Assembly: GCA_002403155.1 (NCBI GenBank)
Contig: DHHF01000001.1
Span: 1 to 64,000 of the forward strand
DNA length: 64,000 bases
DNA from: Sulfurovum sp. UBA4779
GTDB taxonomy: Bacteria > Campylobacterota > Campylobacteria > Campylobacterales > Sulfurovaceae
Direction: 5' to 3'
The first letter of the stretch is position 1, and every line of letters starts with the position of its first letter. A program made the position numbers and the translations under genes. A model generated the notes under the pieces. The model ran no database searches. It worked only from the letters and a program-made list of their open reading frames with translations, and was not told where the DNA came from. Shown one piece after another: positions 1-8,958 of the stretch.

Positions 1-26
1 TTGCGTTTATTGTTAGAATTGGCGAA

Positions 27-1076
27 TTATAATATACCCTTCAAATGTAATTTTAATTCTTTTGCTAATTCTTCCATGGGATTATTTTCCATAAATTGAA
101 ATTCAGTATTTATTAAGTCTATATCTTTTAACTGATAAGATTTCGTACTTTTTATTCTTTTACTCCCTGCTAAATTTTCCAAATATTGATTATACTTTTT
201 GTCGGTCCGTATTTTTCTTGGACTTATTGTAAATATTGGTTTACAATAATAAAGAGATTCTCCAATCATTGAACCGCTCTCTTCTGTTACAAATATTTTT
301 GAAGCAAGTGGAAGGAATATTCCTAAAAGCTTTTCTGGTTTATGGTTAAAGTAAATTGTATAAGCAATATCATTCTGATAAGGTTCTAAGAACTCCTTGA
401 TTAGAGTTTCATTTTTTAATCCGGTTCTTCTTGATGTGGATATAAGTGCTTTAGCATTCTCCTTTTTCACATGATACATAAAACCATCTATAATATCTTT
501 CCAATCTTGTATTGAATATTCATATTTTCTTCCAGTATCACCACCCAAAAGTAAAACAAAATATTTATCATTTATATCTATATTTTCTCGTTTAGAAAAC
601 TCTAAAATAGATTTTGACATATCTTTCAATATATTTTTATTAGGGAAAGCTTCCTTAAAAATAATATAATTATTACAGTCTAGCCTTATAGAACTGATAA
701 GTAAAGTAAAATAATCTGCTTTTAAACCTCTTAGTCCACTACAATAAATGTTATTCGTATTTAAAATTCTAGACAACCAAACATTTATATATGAAGTATC
801 ACCGCCTGTAGACAGTATTAAATCTATATGTTCTTTGGGTAAACTAAAATTCTTATAAAAAATTTTTAATAGATTAGGATTCTTTTTTAAACACTTATCA
901 AACCAGCTATAATGGATAAGCAATTTCATAATTTGTAATAAAAATTTTGCACGTATCTTCACATCTACATTGATAACATCAAAATTAAATTCTTGATTCA
1001 ATGCCGCTATAACACCATCAATTGCAAAGACATGTCCCGCTTTACCATCAGTAAGTCTTAGTATTTTTTTATTCAA
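27..1076 (-). CDS. ELM1-family (mitochondrial-fission-ELM1-like) envelope sugar protein
   Basis: The protein of about 349 residues carries the family signature LTDGKAGH at the N-terminus, a STGGDTS turn near residue 90, LLLGGDTGR near 175 and a TEESGSMIGES motif near 265. In bacteria this family sits in LPS/capsule clusters and is predicted to have a GT-B-like fold; its reaction is not settled. No ATG is available. Two in-frame TTG codons lie at 1082 and 1076, and an AAAAGG ribosome site abuts the first but stands 6 nt before the second, so 1076 is preferred. It is a diverged paralogue of the gene at 4579-5478. Base composition is strikingly AT-rich. Confidence 0.8.
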   Translation of the reverse strand: MNKKILRLTDGKAGHVFAIDGVIAALNQEFNFDVINVDVKIRAKFLLQIMKLLIHYSWFDKCLKKNPNLLKIFYKNFSLPKEHIDLILSTGGDTSYINVWLSRILNTNNIYCSGLRGLKADYFTLLISSIRLDCNNYIIFKEAFPNKNILKDMSKSILEFSKRENIDINDKYFVLLLGGDTGRKYEYSIQDWKDIIDGFMYHVKKENAKALISTSRRTGLKNETLIKEFLEPYQNDIAYTIYFNHKPEKLLGIFLPLASKIFVTEESGSMIGESLYYCKPIFTISPRKIRTDKKYNQYLENLAGSKRIKSTKSYQLKDIDLINTEFQFMENNPMEELAKELKLHLKGIL

Positions 1077-1265
1077 ATTCAACCTTTTAAATTATGTAAA
1101 TAATATCCAATATATTATACTTTGCTATCTCATATTTTTTATTTTCAAAATTTTATATATCCTTCTATGATTCCCCCATTTTATACATACGACATTTACT
1201 GTTTTTTTATTTTAATCTTTTTATATTACTATAGATACTATTAGCTTATTACTTTCCCTGATATA

Positions 1266-2429
1266 TTATTCTTGATTCTCTTTAGATAACCGATCCAGTA
1301 CTTTCAATTGTTTCACTTGGATAACTTCCCATTGAAAATTTGTTGAAACATAATTAAAAGTTTTTTCTATTAATGATTTTTGAAGTGACTCATCAGATAA
1401 TATTTGAAAAATTTTATCCGTCGTTTCACTATGATCCTTTGGATTATTCACCAGCAATTCATTACAACCGACCGCTTCGGGTATACCACCTAGATTTGTT
1501 CCGATACTAAGTGTTTTACATGCCAAAGCCTCTACAAAAGTCATACCAAATGCTTCTGTATGAATTGGTAAAGAGATAAATAGATCAAATAAATTATAAT
1601 ATTTAAATAACTGATCATTATGAACATAGCCCAAGTATGTGATTTTCCCATTTTTGCGATTCATTGCCTCAATTTTTTTTAATACTAACCGCTGATATTT
1701 ATTTTCAACTCCACCTGATTTACCCGAGCCTATAAGATAAAACTCCAAATTTGGTATCCTATCCAGTAGTGCACTATAGATATCTAATAAGTTTAATATA
1801 TTTTTATTTTTGTCAAATCTCCCTACATATCCTATAATTGGATTTGGTTTGGGCATGACTTCCTTTTGAAGAAAAAATTTCTTTGGATCATACCCATTAT
1901 AAACAACTTCAATAGATTGAGTAAACTCGGGATGAATAGATAAAAATTCATTTTTTAATGCTTTACTTGGAAAAATCAATAAATTAATTTGAGAATTGAG
2001 AGTATGGATAGACTCTTTGCTGAGTTTATTTAGATAATCGTTATGCATATGCAAGATAATTTTCCCTGAAAAGTTCAGTTTTCTTATTTTAGAAATGTAT
2101 TCAATTGAATTATGTATTTCCAATATCTTACTAGAAAGTATATTCTTTCTATAAATTTTTAAATAAATTGAAGAGGTAAATGGTTTAAAAATAGTTCGAA
2201 TAATTGGTAATCTAGTTAGTGCATTGAGCAAATGATTAGATTTAGAAATAATAGTAAGTGAATTAGTATTTTGAAAATCATACTCATCATTCAATGTTCG
2301 GCCTAAAATATCAAATTGATAATCAGATTTTTCACCATTGTATACATGATAGATCCATCTCGCTATAGCCCCACCTCTGTAGCTGTTTAAGTACTCCTGT
2401 ACTGGTATTAAAATACTAACTTTTTTCAA
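1266..2429 (-). CDS. Glycosyltransferase family 4 (GT-B fold)
   Basis: This is a 387-residue retaining GT-B glycosyltransferase. The C-terminal half has the donor-site run GYVGRFDKNKN (near residue 200) and the E-x7-E motif EAFGMTFVE (near 292), followed by a GGIPEAV turn. These bind a nucleotide-sugar donor. The start has GAGG upstream. It lies 19 nt after the next glycosyltransferase in the same direction, so the two are probably co-transcribed. Its cytoplasmic role is presumably adding a sugar to an LPS or capsule precursor; donor and acceptor cannot be read from sequence. It is AT-rich like its neighbours. Confidence 0.88.
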   Translation of the reverse strand: MKKVSILIPVQEYLNSYRGGAIARWIYHVYNGEKSDYQFDILGRTLNDEYDFQNTNSLTIISKSNHLLNALTRLPIIRTIFKPFTSSIYLKIYRKNILSSKILEIHNSIEYISKIRKLNFSGKIILHMHNDYLNKLSKESIHTLNSQINLLIFPSKALKNEFLSIHPEFTQSIEVVYNGYDPKKFFLQKEVMPKPNPIIGYVGRFDKNKNILNLLDIYSALLDRIPNLEFYLIGSGKSGGVENKYQRLVLKKIEAMNRKNGKITYLGYVHNDQLFKYYNLFDLFISLPIHTEAFGMTFVEALACKTLSIGTNLGGIPEAVGCNELLVNNPKDHSETTDKIFQILSDESLQKSLIEKTFNYVSTNFQWEVIQVKQLKVLDRLSKENQE

Positions 2430-2448
2430 TTATTCTCTTCCTCTATAA

Positions 2449-3474
2449 TCATAATCCTGAACCCATTACTTTTTCATAAACTTTTATTGTTTGTTTTACC
2501 ATATTTTCAACTGTAAATTCATGAACTGCCTTTTGAAAGATAGGTACAAAATCCTGTTCAACCCTAGAATAATTGTTTTTTACGTCTTCCAGTTTTTTTG
2601 CTAATGCCTTATAATCCCCAAAAGGAATAATATATTCCTGACCAATAAACTTTTCAATATCTGAAACTGGTGTAGAAATAAATGGTGTATGACAAAACAT
2701 TGTCTCTACAAAGGTATAAGGAAAACCTTCATTATCAGAAGTCATTACAAAGGCATCAGAATTAGCAATGATTTGTTTTACTTCTTTATTTTCCATTGCT
2801 CCGGTAAATTCCACACGTTCTTTTATGCCTAAAGAGTCTACAAGTTTTTTTAAATTAGTTTCTTCTTCTCCCCCACCTACCAAAATCAAATTAATATTTT
2901 TAGTTTTTGCTAATCCTTGCAATAATACATCCAGCCGTTTAGCTTTTGTTAAACGTGCAATTGTACAAATCACAAATGATTCTGCCTGAAAACCATATTT
3001 CTTACGAAGATCAATAGTATCATTCATTTTCTCATAGCTAATACCATTATATATCGTTTGTTTGTTCCTATTTTTAAGTTTTTCACCTATCTTGTCCGAT
3101 ACAGTAATCACAAAATCACTTTTTTCAAAAGAACTTAAATTTCTTTTTATATTGTGCAACGTAGAAATCATTTTAAAATTTAAAAAAGGTTTTATTTTTA
3201 CTACTATATCCGTAGCTTTGTTCGCTTGAGTATGCACAATGTCAAAAGATCCATTTTTCAAAACCTTGTATAACCGATATCGCATCCATAAATTATTTCT
3301 ACTTTTCTGTAAATCCATTGGTATAAAATCAATGCCCTCAAAATATTGAGCAAAATCTTTATGTGCTATTACAGTTACATCAATGTTTTGTTGTTTTAAT
3401 CCTTTTGAGAGCTCAATTGTATGCTTTTCAAGCCCTCCATATCCTGTCCCCGCTAGAACTTGACAAACTTTCAT
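2449..3474 (-). CDS. Glycosyltransferase family 4 (GT-B fold)
   Basis: This 341-residue GT4 protein has the glycine-rich acceptor-side loop GTGYGGLEKHTIELSKGL close to the N-terminus, a donor-site segment IARLTKAKRLDVLL, and the E-x7-E motif EGFPYTFVE near residue 245. There is no signal peptide or membrane segment, so it probably works on the inner face of the inner membrane. GAGGATTAG precedes the ATG. It is 10 nt downstream of the next gene in the cluster. Specificity is unknown. Confidence 0.88.
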   Translation of the reverse strand: MKVCQVLAGTGYGGLEKHTIELSKGLKQQNIDVTVIAHKDFAQYFEGIDFIPMDLQKSRNNLWMRYRLYKVLKNGSFDIVHTQANKATDIVVKIKPFLNFKMISTLHNIKRNLSSFEKSDFVITVSDKIGEKLKNRNKQTIYNGISYEKMNDTIDLRKKYGFQAESFVICTIARLTKAKRLDVLLQGLAKTKNINLILVGGGEEETNLKKLVDSLGIKERVEFTGAMENKEVKQIIANSDAFVMTSDNEGFPYTFVETMFCHTPFISTPVSDIEKFIGQEYIIPFGDYKALAKKLEDVKNNYSRVEQDFVPIFQKAVHEFTVENMVKQTIKVYEKVMGSGL

Positions 3475-3484
3475 AATCTAATCC

Positions 3485-4582
3485 TCATTTTCTATACAAG
3501 TTACCATAAACTGATACTGTTTTATCGACCATCTGTTCTAAAGAAAAATGCTCTTTGATATACTGTGCCATCTCTTGTTTATTAAAATTATTCTTATCTA
3601 TTTGAAGAATAAGATTTGCCAATGCATCCGCATCATTAGGCTCAAACAAATATCCATTTTTTCCCTCAATCACATAATCTGCTGTTGCACCGATATTTGT
3701 AGCGATCAGTGGTGTACCCATAAATAGACTTTCAACATTGGCTCGTCCAAATGTTTCAGGTTTGTTGGAGGCAGAGATGCTCACATCTGACAAAGAAAAT
3801 ATTTCTTTGATATGTTGTTGATTGCCGGTAAAAATAATATCATTGGCATAGGGACAGTCATCAATAATTTTTTTCAATTCTTCATAGTAGTTAGACCGAC
3901 TTTTATCAACACTTCCTACAAGTAGCAACTTCGCATTTCCCAGAGATTTTTTTACTTCCAAAAAAGCTTTGATCGTTGTTTTTTGATCTTTCCAGTGTGT
4001 GATCCTGGCTACCTGCGTAATCACAAAGCTATCATTTAAGTGATACTTCTCTTTAAAGCTTTGAATAAACGCTTCATCCAATTTCGTATCAAAAGAATCG
4101 ATATCAACACCTCTCGGTATTAAAACAATTTTTTCCGGGGAAGTCTGGTAGTTTTTTATAATATGATCTATCATAAATTTACTTCCACAAATCACTTTGT
4201 CTCCATAGGTCATGATTCTACTATAAGCATTTACACTATTAAATCCATGGACGGTAGTTACAAACGGAATACGCAATGTTCTATTTGCCAGATAAGTCAA
4301 CCAAGCCGGAACACGGCTGCGCGCATGCAAAATATCCGGCTGCAACACTTTAAACAGACGATGCAGCTTAAAGATACGAAATGGAGCTGTCAAAATATTT
4401 TTGGAACAAACATCCAATGCAATATGCTTGCCGCCGTCTTCTTCTATTTGATTTTGCAATTTCCCACCGGCACTAATAACGATGCTTTCATGCCCAAGCT
4501 TCACTAATTCCCGGTTAAGATCAACAACTCCACGTTCTACCCCACCTTCGTTGAGTTCGGGTAAAATCTGTACAATTTTCAT
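3485..4582 (-). CDS. Glycosyltransferase family 4 (GT-B fold)
   Basis: The protein is about 365 residues. It opens with MKIVQILPELNEGGVERGV and has the donor-site ARITHWKDQKTT segment and the E-x7-E motif ETFGRANVE. An upstream in-frame start at 4630 is possible, but the ATG at 4582 has AAGGA at proper spacing and overlaps the stop of the preceding ELM1 gene as ATGA, so translation is probably coupled. Composition changes along the gene: the 3' part is AT-rich like the cluster to its left, while the 5' part matches the rest of the window. This suggests a recombination joint inside or near this gene. Confidence 0.88.
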   Translation of the reverse strand: MKIVQILPELNEGGVERGVVDLNRELVKLGHESIVISAGGKLQNQIEEDGGKHIALDVCSKNILTAPFRIFKLHRLFKVLQPDILHARSRVPAWLTYLANRTLRIPFVTTVHGFNSVNAYSRIMTYGDKVICGSKFMIDHIIKNYQTSPEKIVLIPRGVDIDSFDTKLDEAFIQSFKEKYHLNDSFVITQVARITHWKDQKTTIKAFLEVKKSLGNAKLLLVGSVDKSRSNYYEELKKIIDDCPYANDIIFTGNQQHIKEIFSLSDVSISASNKPETFGRANVESLFMGTPLIATNIGATADYVIEGKNGYLFEPNDADALANLILQIDKNNFNKQEMAQYIKEHFSLEQMVDKTVSVYGNLYRK

Positions 4583-5478
4583 AGCAGTTCCTTTGGAATA
4601 TATTGTAAAAAATCTATCTTTCTGTTGCATGCTTTGAAAGTACCGTCAAAGCGATGCAGATACCCCTCTTTTTCCAAAAAAGCCGCAAAACGTGTAAATT
4701 TATTTTCGCTCTCACTCTCCAAAGGCAATATTTCCACATTTGCACTTCCCCATGAGACCGATTCAGAGATCATCGAGGTGCTGTCGGCTGTGATAAACAC
4801 ATCACTGCACTGCTCAAGAAAATCGGCAATGGGATTGACTGGATTCTCCGAAAAGATCACCTCATAGTCAAACCGATAGCTTTTCACCAGTCTCTCTATC
4901 TCTTTGGGAGTGCGGGGAGAGGTGGTCACGGCAATCTCATATCCTTGATAGTGCCGTACGATCAGATCCAACTGCGTTTTGAGCTTTTGTGGCGTAAGCG
5001 TAAAATATCTGTTGCTGCCCCCGATCACAATGCCGACAGAGGGTTTTGCTGCCCGGTATATCCCTTTGGGTTCGATATAAGCAAAATTTGCAGGGATTTG
5101 GACAATATTCTCTTTGAGAGGCGGTGCATCGTGACGCTGTGCAAAAATCAGATCAAAATCATACCGGTATCCTTTTGGCAGCATCATCGCGATAGATCTG
5201 GCATGCAGTTTTCTTGACAGAAATTTATTGAAATAGTAGGTGCCCGACCCCGCGGAAACGACGCTGTCGTATGAGGCATTCGGGATAGTGTACGGCGCAT
5301 AAAGCAAATCCGTATAAAGGTGTACTCTGTCAAAAAGAAAGGACAGCCATTTTGTCCATCTTGATCGAAAGCGTACAGGGACGATCTCATACGCCGCATC
5401 CAAACATTTGGCAAAAGCGATAGACTGATTGACATGTCCTGCCCTGCCGTCGCTGAGTATCAGTATCTGTTTTATCAC
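4579..5478 (-). CDS. ELM1-family envelope sugar protein (second paralogue)
   Basis: This protein of about 299 residues has the signature LSDGRAGH near the N-terminus, a SAGSGTYYFNK segment near 80 and a TADSTSMISES motif near 240, matching the motifs of the gene at 27-1076. The start is chosen as GTG at 5478: its last G and the following A form a GTGA overlap with the acyltransferase stop, and GGAG lies upstream. A longer version from 5514 would overlap that gene. Unlike its paralogue it has ordinary composition. It probably acts in LPS core or capsule assembly. Confidence 0.8.
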   Translation of the reverse strand: MIKQILILSDGRAGHVNQSIAFAKCLDAAYEIVPVRFRSRWTKWLSFLFDRVHLYTDLLYAPYTIPNASYDSVVSAGSGTYYFNKFLSRKLHARSIAMMLPKGYRYDFDLIFAQRHDAPPLKENIVQIPANFAYIEPKGIYRAAKPSVGIVIGGSNRYFTLTPQKLKTQLDLIVRHYQGYEIAVTTSPRTPKEIERLVKSYRFDYEVIFSENPVNPIADFLEQCSDVFITADSTSMISESVSWGSANVEILPLESESENKFTRFAAFLEKEGYLHRFDGTFKACNRKIDFLQYIPKELL

Positions 5479-6365
5479 AGCGCTATTCTCCAGCGGTTGT
5501 GCATCCAGAACCATTGCGAGGGGTATTCTCTGATCACAGACTCCATGATTTCATTGTATTTGGCGGTCATTTTTTCTATCTTCTTTGCTTTATCCGCTTC
5601 CTCTTCGGCACGATACTCTAACGGGTCTTGCATGATGATTTTGTATTTTCCTTCCCCCACTCTGGCGGCAAAAAAAGGAATGATTTTGGGATCAAGTTTT
5701 TGTTTGAGCATCGCGATAGAGGTGATGGTTTGGGCCGGTTTGCCAAAAAAATCCGCCTTGAGGGAAGTACTTCCTCCTGCTTTCTGATCGATCAAGATGC
5801 CCACATTGCCTCCGCTTTTCAATCGCTTTACCATAGAGAGTACCGCTTTTTTCTTGGTTGTCGTATCGTTGCCGTATCGTTTGCGAAACGGCTGGGTGAT
5901 CCTCTCTTCGATCAGTTTGTTGTTCCCCTCTCGTCCGACCACCAGCATAGGCAAACCGTGCTTTGCCAAAAAATGCGCCAGCAGTTCCCAGTTGGAGAAA
6001 TGAGCCGTCATCGCGACGATGCCTCGCGGACTCTCTTGTGTTGCCTCTTGCAGTCTGGCGATGATCTCTTCTTTGTTGACCACCGCTTCATCGATATCAA
6101 ACCTGCCGACAAACATCAATAAAATTTCAGCAATCGTTTTGGAAAGCTCGCTATACACTTCTTTGGCTAATTTCTCTCTCTCTTCTTTGGTTATTTGCGG
6201 AAATGCCAAAGCAAGATTTTTCTGTGTCAAAAGACGCCTTTTGGCATCCAGCCGATAGACCAGCAGCGTCAATGTGCGCATCAAAGCATACACAAACCCT
6301 ACGGGCAGTCTTTGAGCGATCCACAAAAGCAGCTTTACTGTCTGATACTCAATCTTTTCTCTCAT
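5475..6365 (-). CDS. lpxL: Lipid A biosynthesis (lauroyl/myristoyl) acyltransferase, LpxL/HtrB family
   Basis: This 296-residue inner-membrane acyltransferase has an N-terminal hydrophobic region followed by the HX4(D/E) catalytic motif HFSNWE near residue 122 and the downstream GREGNNK and LIDQKAGGS segments typical of late lipid A acyltransferases. It would add a secondary acyl chain to the lipid A precursor. AAGG lies before the ATG. It is the first gene of the leftward envelope cluster and overlaps the next gene by 4 nt. Whether it corresponds to LpxL or to a different late acyltransferase cannot be decided from sequence alone. Confidence 0.85.
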   Translation of the reverse strand: MREKIEYQTVKLLLWIAQRLPVGFVYALMRTLTLLVYRLDAKRRLLTQKNLALAFPQITKEEREKLAKEVYSELSKTIAEILLMFVGRFDIDEAVVNKEEIIARLQEATQESPRGIVAMTAHFSNWELLAHFLAKHGLPMLVVGREGNNKLIEERITQPFRKRYGNDTTTKKKAVLSMVKRLKSGGNVGILIDQKAGGSTSLKADFFGKPAQTITSIAMLKQKLDPKIIPFFAARVGEGKYKIIMQDPLEYRAEEEADKAKKIEKMTAKYNEIMESVIREYPSQWFWMHNRWRIAL

Positions 6366-6455
6366 GTTTGCCTTGTTTTGATTACAAATTCGAACTTATT
6401 TTACCCAAATAGGACTAAAGGTCGTCCATGATGGGCGATACCTTTTACTTTAATT

Positions 6456-6464
6456 TGCTATAAT
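6456..6464 (+). promoter_or_regulatory. Extended -10 promoter for hisH
   Basis: TGCTATAAT forms an extended -10 element. There is no good -35 box, as is common for this phylum. Transcription would start near 6471, about 26 nt before the hisH GTG. Confidence 0.55.
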
Positions 6465-6496
6465 CACAGTACTTTATCTGTTTGAGGAGTTTTATT

Positions 6497-7108
6497 GTGA
6501 TCGGAATTGTTGATTACAAGATGGGCAATCTTGCTTCTGTCATCAATGCATTTGCCAAGGTGGGCACTGGCGTGACGCTCGAAAGCGATCCTGACAAACT
6601 AAGCCGGTACGATAAACTGATCCTTCCCGGCGTAGGCGCGTTTGGAGATGCCATGGAACATCTGAGATCCAACGGGATGGATAAGGCCGTCAAACGCTTT
6701 GCGCAAAGCGGCAAACCTCTTTTGGGTATCTGTCTGGGGATGCAGCTGCTTTTTGAAAGCAGCGAAGAGTTCGGTTCGCACGAAGGGTTAGGACTGATAC
6801 CCGGGAAAGTGGTTGCATTCGACAAAAGCAAATTTGACCATCCCTGCAAGGTGCCCCACATGGGATGGAATGAGCTTTTCAGACAAAAAGAGACGCCGCT
6901 TTTTGAAAGCTTGCCTGATGCGTTTTATCTTTATTTTGTGCACTCCTATCATGTCCAATGCGATGATGTTTATACGATCGGCAAAACCCATTACGGATAC
7001 ACTTTTGCAAGTGCCGTACAGCACGGCAATATTTTTGGGATACAGCCGCACCCCGAAAAAAGCCATAACAATGGGCTTAAAATCATAGAAAATTTTGTAA
7101 ATCTATAA
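6497..7108 (+). CDS. hisH: Imidazole glycerol phosphate synthase, glutaminase subunit HisH
   Basis: HisH is the class I glutamine amidotransferase that feeds ammonia to HisF in histidine biosynthesis. The protein is about 203 residues with the oxyanion strand [10 protein letters not shown], the nucleophile in GICLGMQLL near residue 80 and the catalytic HPEKSH near the C-terminus. The start is GTG at 6497, seven bases after GAGGAG; an upstream in-frame TTG at 6482 lies before that site. hisA follows after a gap of about 106 nt filled by a repeat and a tiny ORF. hisF is not in the window. Confidence 0.95.
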   Translation: MIGIVDYKMGNLASVINAFAKVGTGVTLESDPDKLSRYDKLILPGVGAFGDAMEHLRSNGMDKAVKRFAQSGKPLLGICLGMQLLFESSEEFGSHEGLGLIPGKVVAFDKSKFDHPCKVPHMGWNELFRQKETPLFESLPDAFYLYFVHSYHVQCDDVYTIGKTHYGYTFASAVQHGNIFGIQPHPEKSHNNGLKIIENFVNL

Positions 7109-7116
7109 GGAAAATC

Positions 7117-7218
7117 ATGAATCAAACCATCATAGCATTGCACAGCAATGCATACCAAAATGCTTCACTCTTCACTCTTCACTCTTCACTCATTTTTACT
7201 CCAAAGGAGCAAAAATGA
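7117..7218 (+). CDS. Possible 33-residue ORF bridging hisH and hisA
   Basis: ATG at 7117 follows an AAGGA site 6 nt away that overlaps the hisH stop. The frame stays open across the whole gap and ends in a TGA that overlaps the hisA ATG as ATGA. The peptide (start [11 protein letters not shown]) has no recognisable domain, and its second half is encoded by the CTTCACT tandem repeat. It may only couple translation of hisH to hisA rather than make a stable product. Chance is a real alternative at this length. Confidence 0.4.
   Translation: MNQTIIALHSNAYQNASLFTLHSSLIFTPKEQK
7136..7200 (+). repeat. Hairpin plus CTTCACT x4 pyrimidine tract (junction-element copy 1)
   Basis: A hairpin (CATTGC, loop ACA, GCAATG, 7136-7150) is followed by ATACCAAAA and four perfect tandem copies of CTTCACT at 7163-7190. 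The same order (hairpin, ATAC, pyrimidine tract) recurs after serS, between moxR and the DUF58 gene, and between leuS and lptE. Here the element faces the same way as transcription; elsewhere it is reversed. Confidence 0.75.
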
Positions 7219-7931
7219 CCATACTCCCGGCCATAGATCTTAAAGACGGCAAAGCCGTAAGGCTTACAAAAGGCCTGATGGACTCAGCAAAAATATATTC
7301 CGACGAACCCTGGCAGGTTGCTAAAAAATTTGAAGAACTGGGCAGCCAATGGGTGCACCTTGTCGACCTTAACGGTGCATTTGCAGGCGAACCCAAAAAT
7401 CTTGAACAGATCAAAAAAATCCGCCAAAACTGCAACCTCAAATTGGAACTGGGCGGAGGCATCCGAGATGAAAAAACGATTCAAATGTACCTTGATTTGG
7501 GAGTAGACCGTCTTATCCTTGGTTCCGTGGCTGTCAAAAATCCCGAGTTTGTCAAAGAAATGGCCGCGAAATATCCTATCGTGGTAGGGATCGATGCGAT
7601 TGATGGAATGGTGGCAGTAGAAGGCTGGGCGGAAGTGAGCAACATGAAAGCTGCTGATCTGGCCAAGAAGTTTGCCCATGCCGGCGTAGAAGCGATCATT
7701 TGCACCGATGTCGGCAGAGACGGGATGTTAAGCGGTATCAATGTTGATTTTACCCTGGAGATTGCCAAGGCTTCCGGTATAGAGACGATTGCCAGCGGGG
7801 GCCTTAAAGACATCGAAGACATCAAGCGGCTTATCGCGGCGGGCATAGACGGAACGATCGTGGGCAAAGCTTTCTATGAAGGCACACTTGATCTCAAAGA
7901 AGCATTTGCATTAACAAAGAACATCTCATGA
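7215..7931 (+). CDS. hisA: Phosphoribosylformimino-5-aminoimidazole carboxamide ribotide isomerase HisA
   Basis: HisA is the (beta-alpha)8 barrel that performs the Amadori isomerisation of ProFAR in histidine biosynthesis. The 238 residues begin [16 protein letters not shown] with the first catalytic Asp. The second is in [12 protein letters not shown] near residue 165, and the phosphate-binding turns ELGGGIRDE and ASGGLKD are present. AAAGGAG precedes the ATG. Its stop overlaps the start of a 43-codon ORF as ATGA. Confidence 0.96.
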   Translation: MTILPAIDLKDGKAVRLTKGLMDSAKIYSDEPWQVAKKFEELGSQWVHLVDLNGAFAGEPKNLEQIKKIRQNCNLKLELGGGIRDEKTIQMYLDLGVDRLILGSVAVKNPEFVKEMAAKYPIVVGIDAIDGMVAVEGWAEVSNMKAADLAKKFAHAGVEAIICTDVGRDGMLSGINVDFTLEIAKASGIETIASGGLKDIEDIKRLIAAGIDGTIVGKAFYEGTLDLKEAFALTKNIS

Positions 7932-8059
7932 ACGTACAATGCGTGAAACAAATTTTACCCAAACCTGCACAAGCCCATGAGATGATGCGAATGCTGTGTT
8001 GGCTTCAACGGCAGGCTCAAGTGGTTAGCCACTTTTATCTAAAAGGAAAAAAATTATGA
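7928..8059 (+). CDS. Possible 43-residue ORF bridging hisA and prmA
   Basis: The ATG at 7928 overlaps the hisA stop (ATGA), the frame is open for 43 codons, and its TGA overlaps the prmA ATG at 8056 (ATGA again). Exact overlaps at both ends look like a real member of a translationally coupled operon. The peptide starts [18 protein letters not shown], is basic at its C-terminus and matches no family I know. A 6-bp hairpin (AAGTGG, loop TTAG, CCACTT, 8019-8034) lies inside it. It could also be a remnant of a lost gene. Confidence 0.45.
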   Translation: MNVQCVKQILPKPAQAHEMMRMLCWLQRQAQVVSHFYLKGKKL

Positions 8060-8874
8060 TGAATGATACCTACCATGAACTCACGATTACGCTGGATGAC
8101 ACGTTTGTCGATTTGATGGCTGATTATATCGGCAATATTTATGAGGAAGGGCTTGAACTGGACAAAGGAAAGATCATCCTTCGCAGCGAAAATGATTTAA
8201 CTTTCGTTAAAGATGCTTTAGTATCATTCGCCGCAACATTAGATCGCACCATCCCAATGGAATTTGCCTTTGAGGTTAAAGAAAATAAAGACTGGATCAA
8301 AGCCTATCAAGACTCTATCGAGCCTGTCGAGGTAGGAAAATTTTATATTTTTCCCAGCTGGTACGAACCCAAAACCGATAAGATCAATATCAAGATAGAC
8401 CCCGCTTTGGCATTCGGATCGGGACATCATGCTACGACCTTTTCTTGCCTGCAGGCAATCAGCAAATATGTTTCTCAAGGGCAGCATGTGATCGACGTAG
8501 GATGCGGTTCGGGCATATTGGGATTGGCGTGCAAAAAACTCGGTGCGAATATTGAACTGTGCGATACCGATCCGCTTAGCATAGACAGCTGCAAAGAAAA
8601 CTTTAAACTTAACGAAGCATCCTATGATAAACTGTGGGAAGGTTCCGTAGATAAGGCAACGGGGACGTATGATGTCGTCATTGCAAATATTATCGCGGAT
8701 GTGCTAAGATTTATAGCAAAAGATCTCAAATCAGCCGTAAAAGAAGGCGGATACTTGATACTTTCGGGCATTTTAGACAAAAAAGAAGATTTGGTCATCG
8801 AATCTTTCAAGGAGCTTACACAGGTTGAAAGAATTGCAAAAGATGAGTGGGTAACGCTTGTTTACCAAAAATAA
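8056..8874 (+). CDS. prmA: Ribosomal protein L11 methyltransferase PrmA
   Basis: This 272-residue class I SAM-dependent methyltransferase trimethylates ribosomal protein L11. The N-terminal ~100 residues form the substrate-recruiting domain. The catalytic domain follows the marker [14 protein letters not shown] (about 115-128) and carries motif [14 protein letters not shown]. The IANIIADVL segment matches the catalytic NI(L/I)A region. AAAAGGA at 8041 precedes the ATG. It lies in the hisH-hisA-prmA-ftsH-pssA direction of transcription. Confidence 0.95.
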   Translation: MMNDTYHELTITLDDTFVDLMADYIGNIYEEGLELDKGKIILRSENDLTFVKDALVSFAATLDRTIPMEFAFEVKENKDWIKAYQDSIEPVEVGKFYIFPSWYEPKTDKINIKIDPALAFGSGHHATTFSCLQAISKYVSQGQHVIDVGCGSGILGLACKKLGANIELCDTDPLSIDSCKENFKLNEASYDKLWEGSVDKATGTYDVVIANIIADVLRFIAKDLKSAVKEGGYLILSGILDKKEDLVIESFKELTQVERIAKDEWVTLVYQK

Positions 8875-8958
8875 CCGATCGCGCAAGCTTTCTGCTCAAA
8901 AAAGCAGGCAAGAAGATTTTCCTGAGTGCAGCGCTCTAACAAACAAAAAAGGACGTTA

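Noticed and set aside
1083..1265. Possible small gene or RNA in the AT-rich gap
   Set aside because: No ORF with a ribosome site and no stable fold is visible; it is probably spacer with a promoter for the leftmost gene.
7163..7190. Tandem CTTCACT units as a possible CRISPR array
   Set aside because: The unit is 7 bp with no spacers and no cas genes are in the window.
8926..8958. GTG start giving a longer FtsH
   Set aside because: No ribosome site; AAAAGGACG lies between it and the ATG at 8959.
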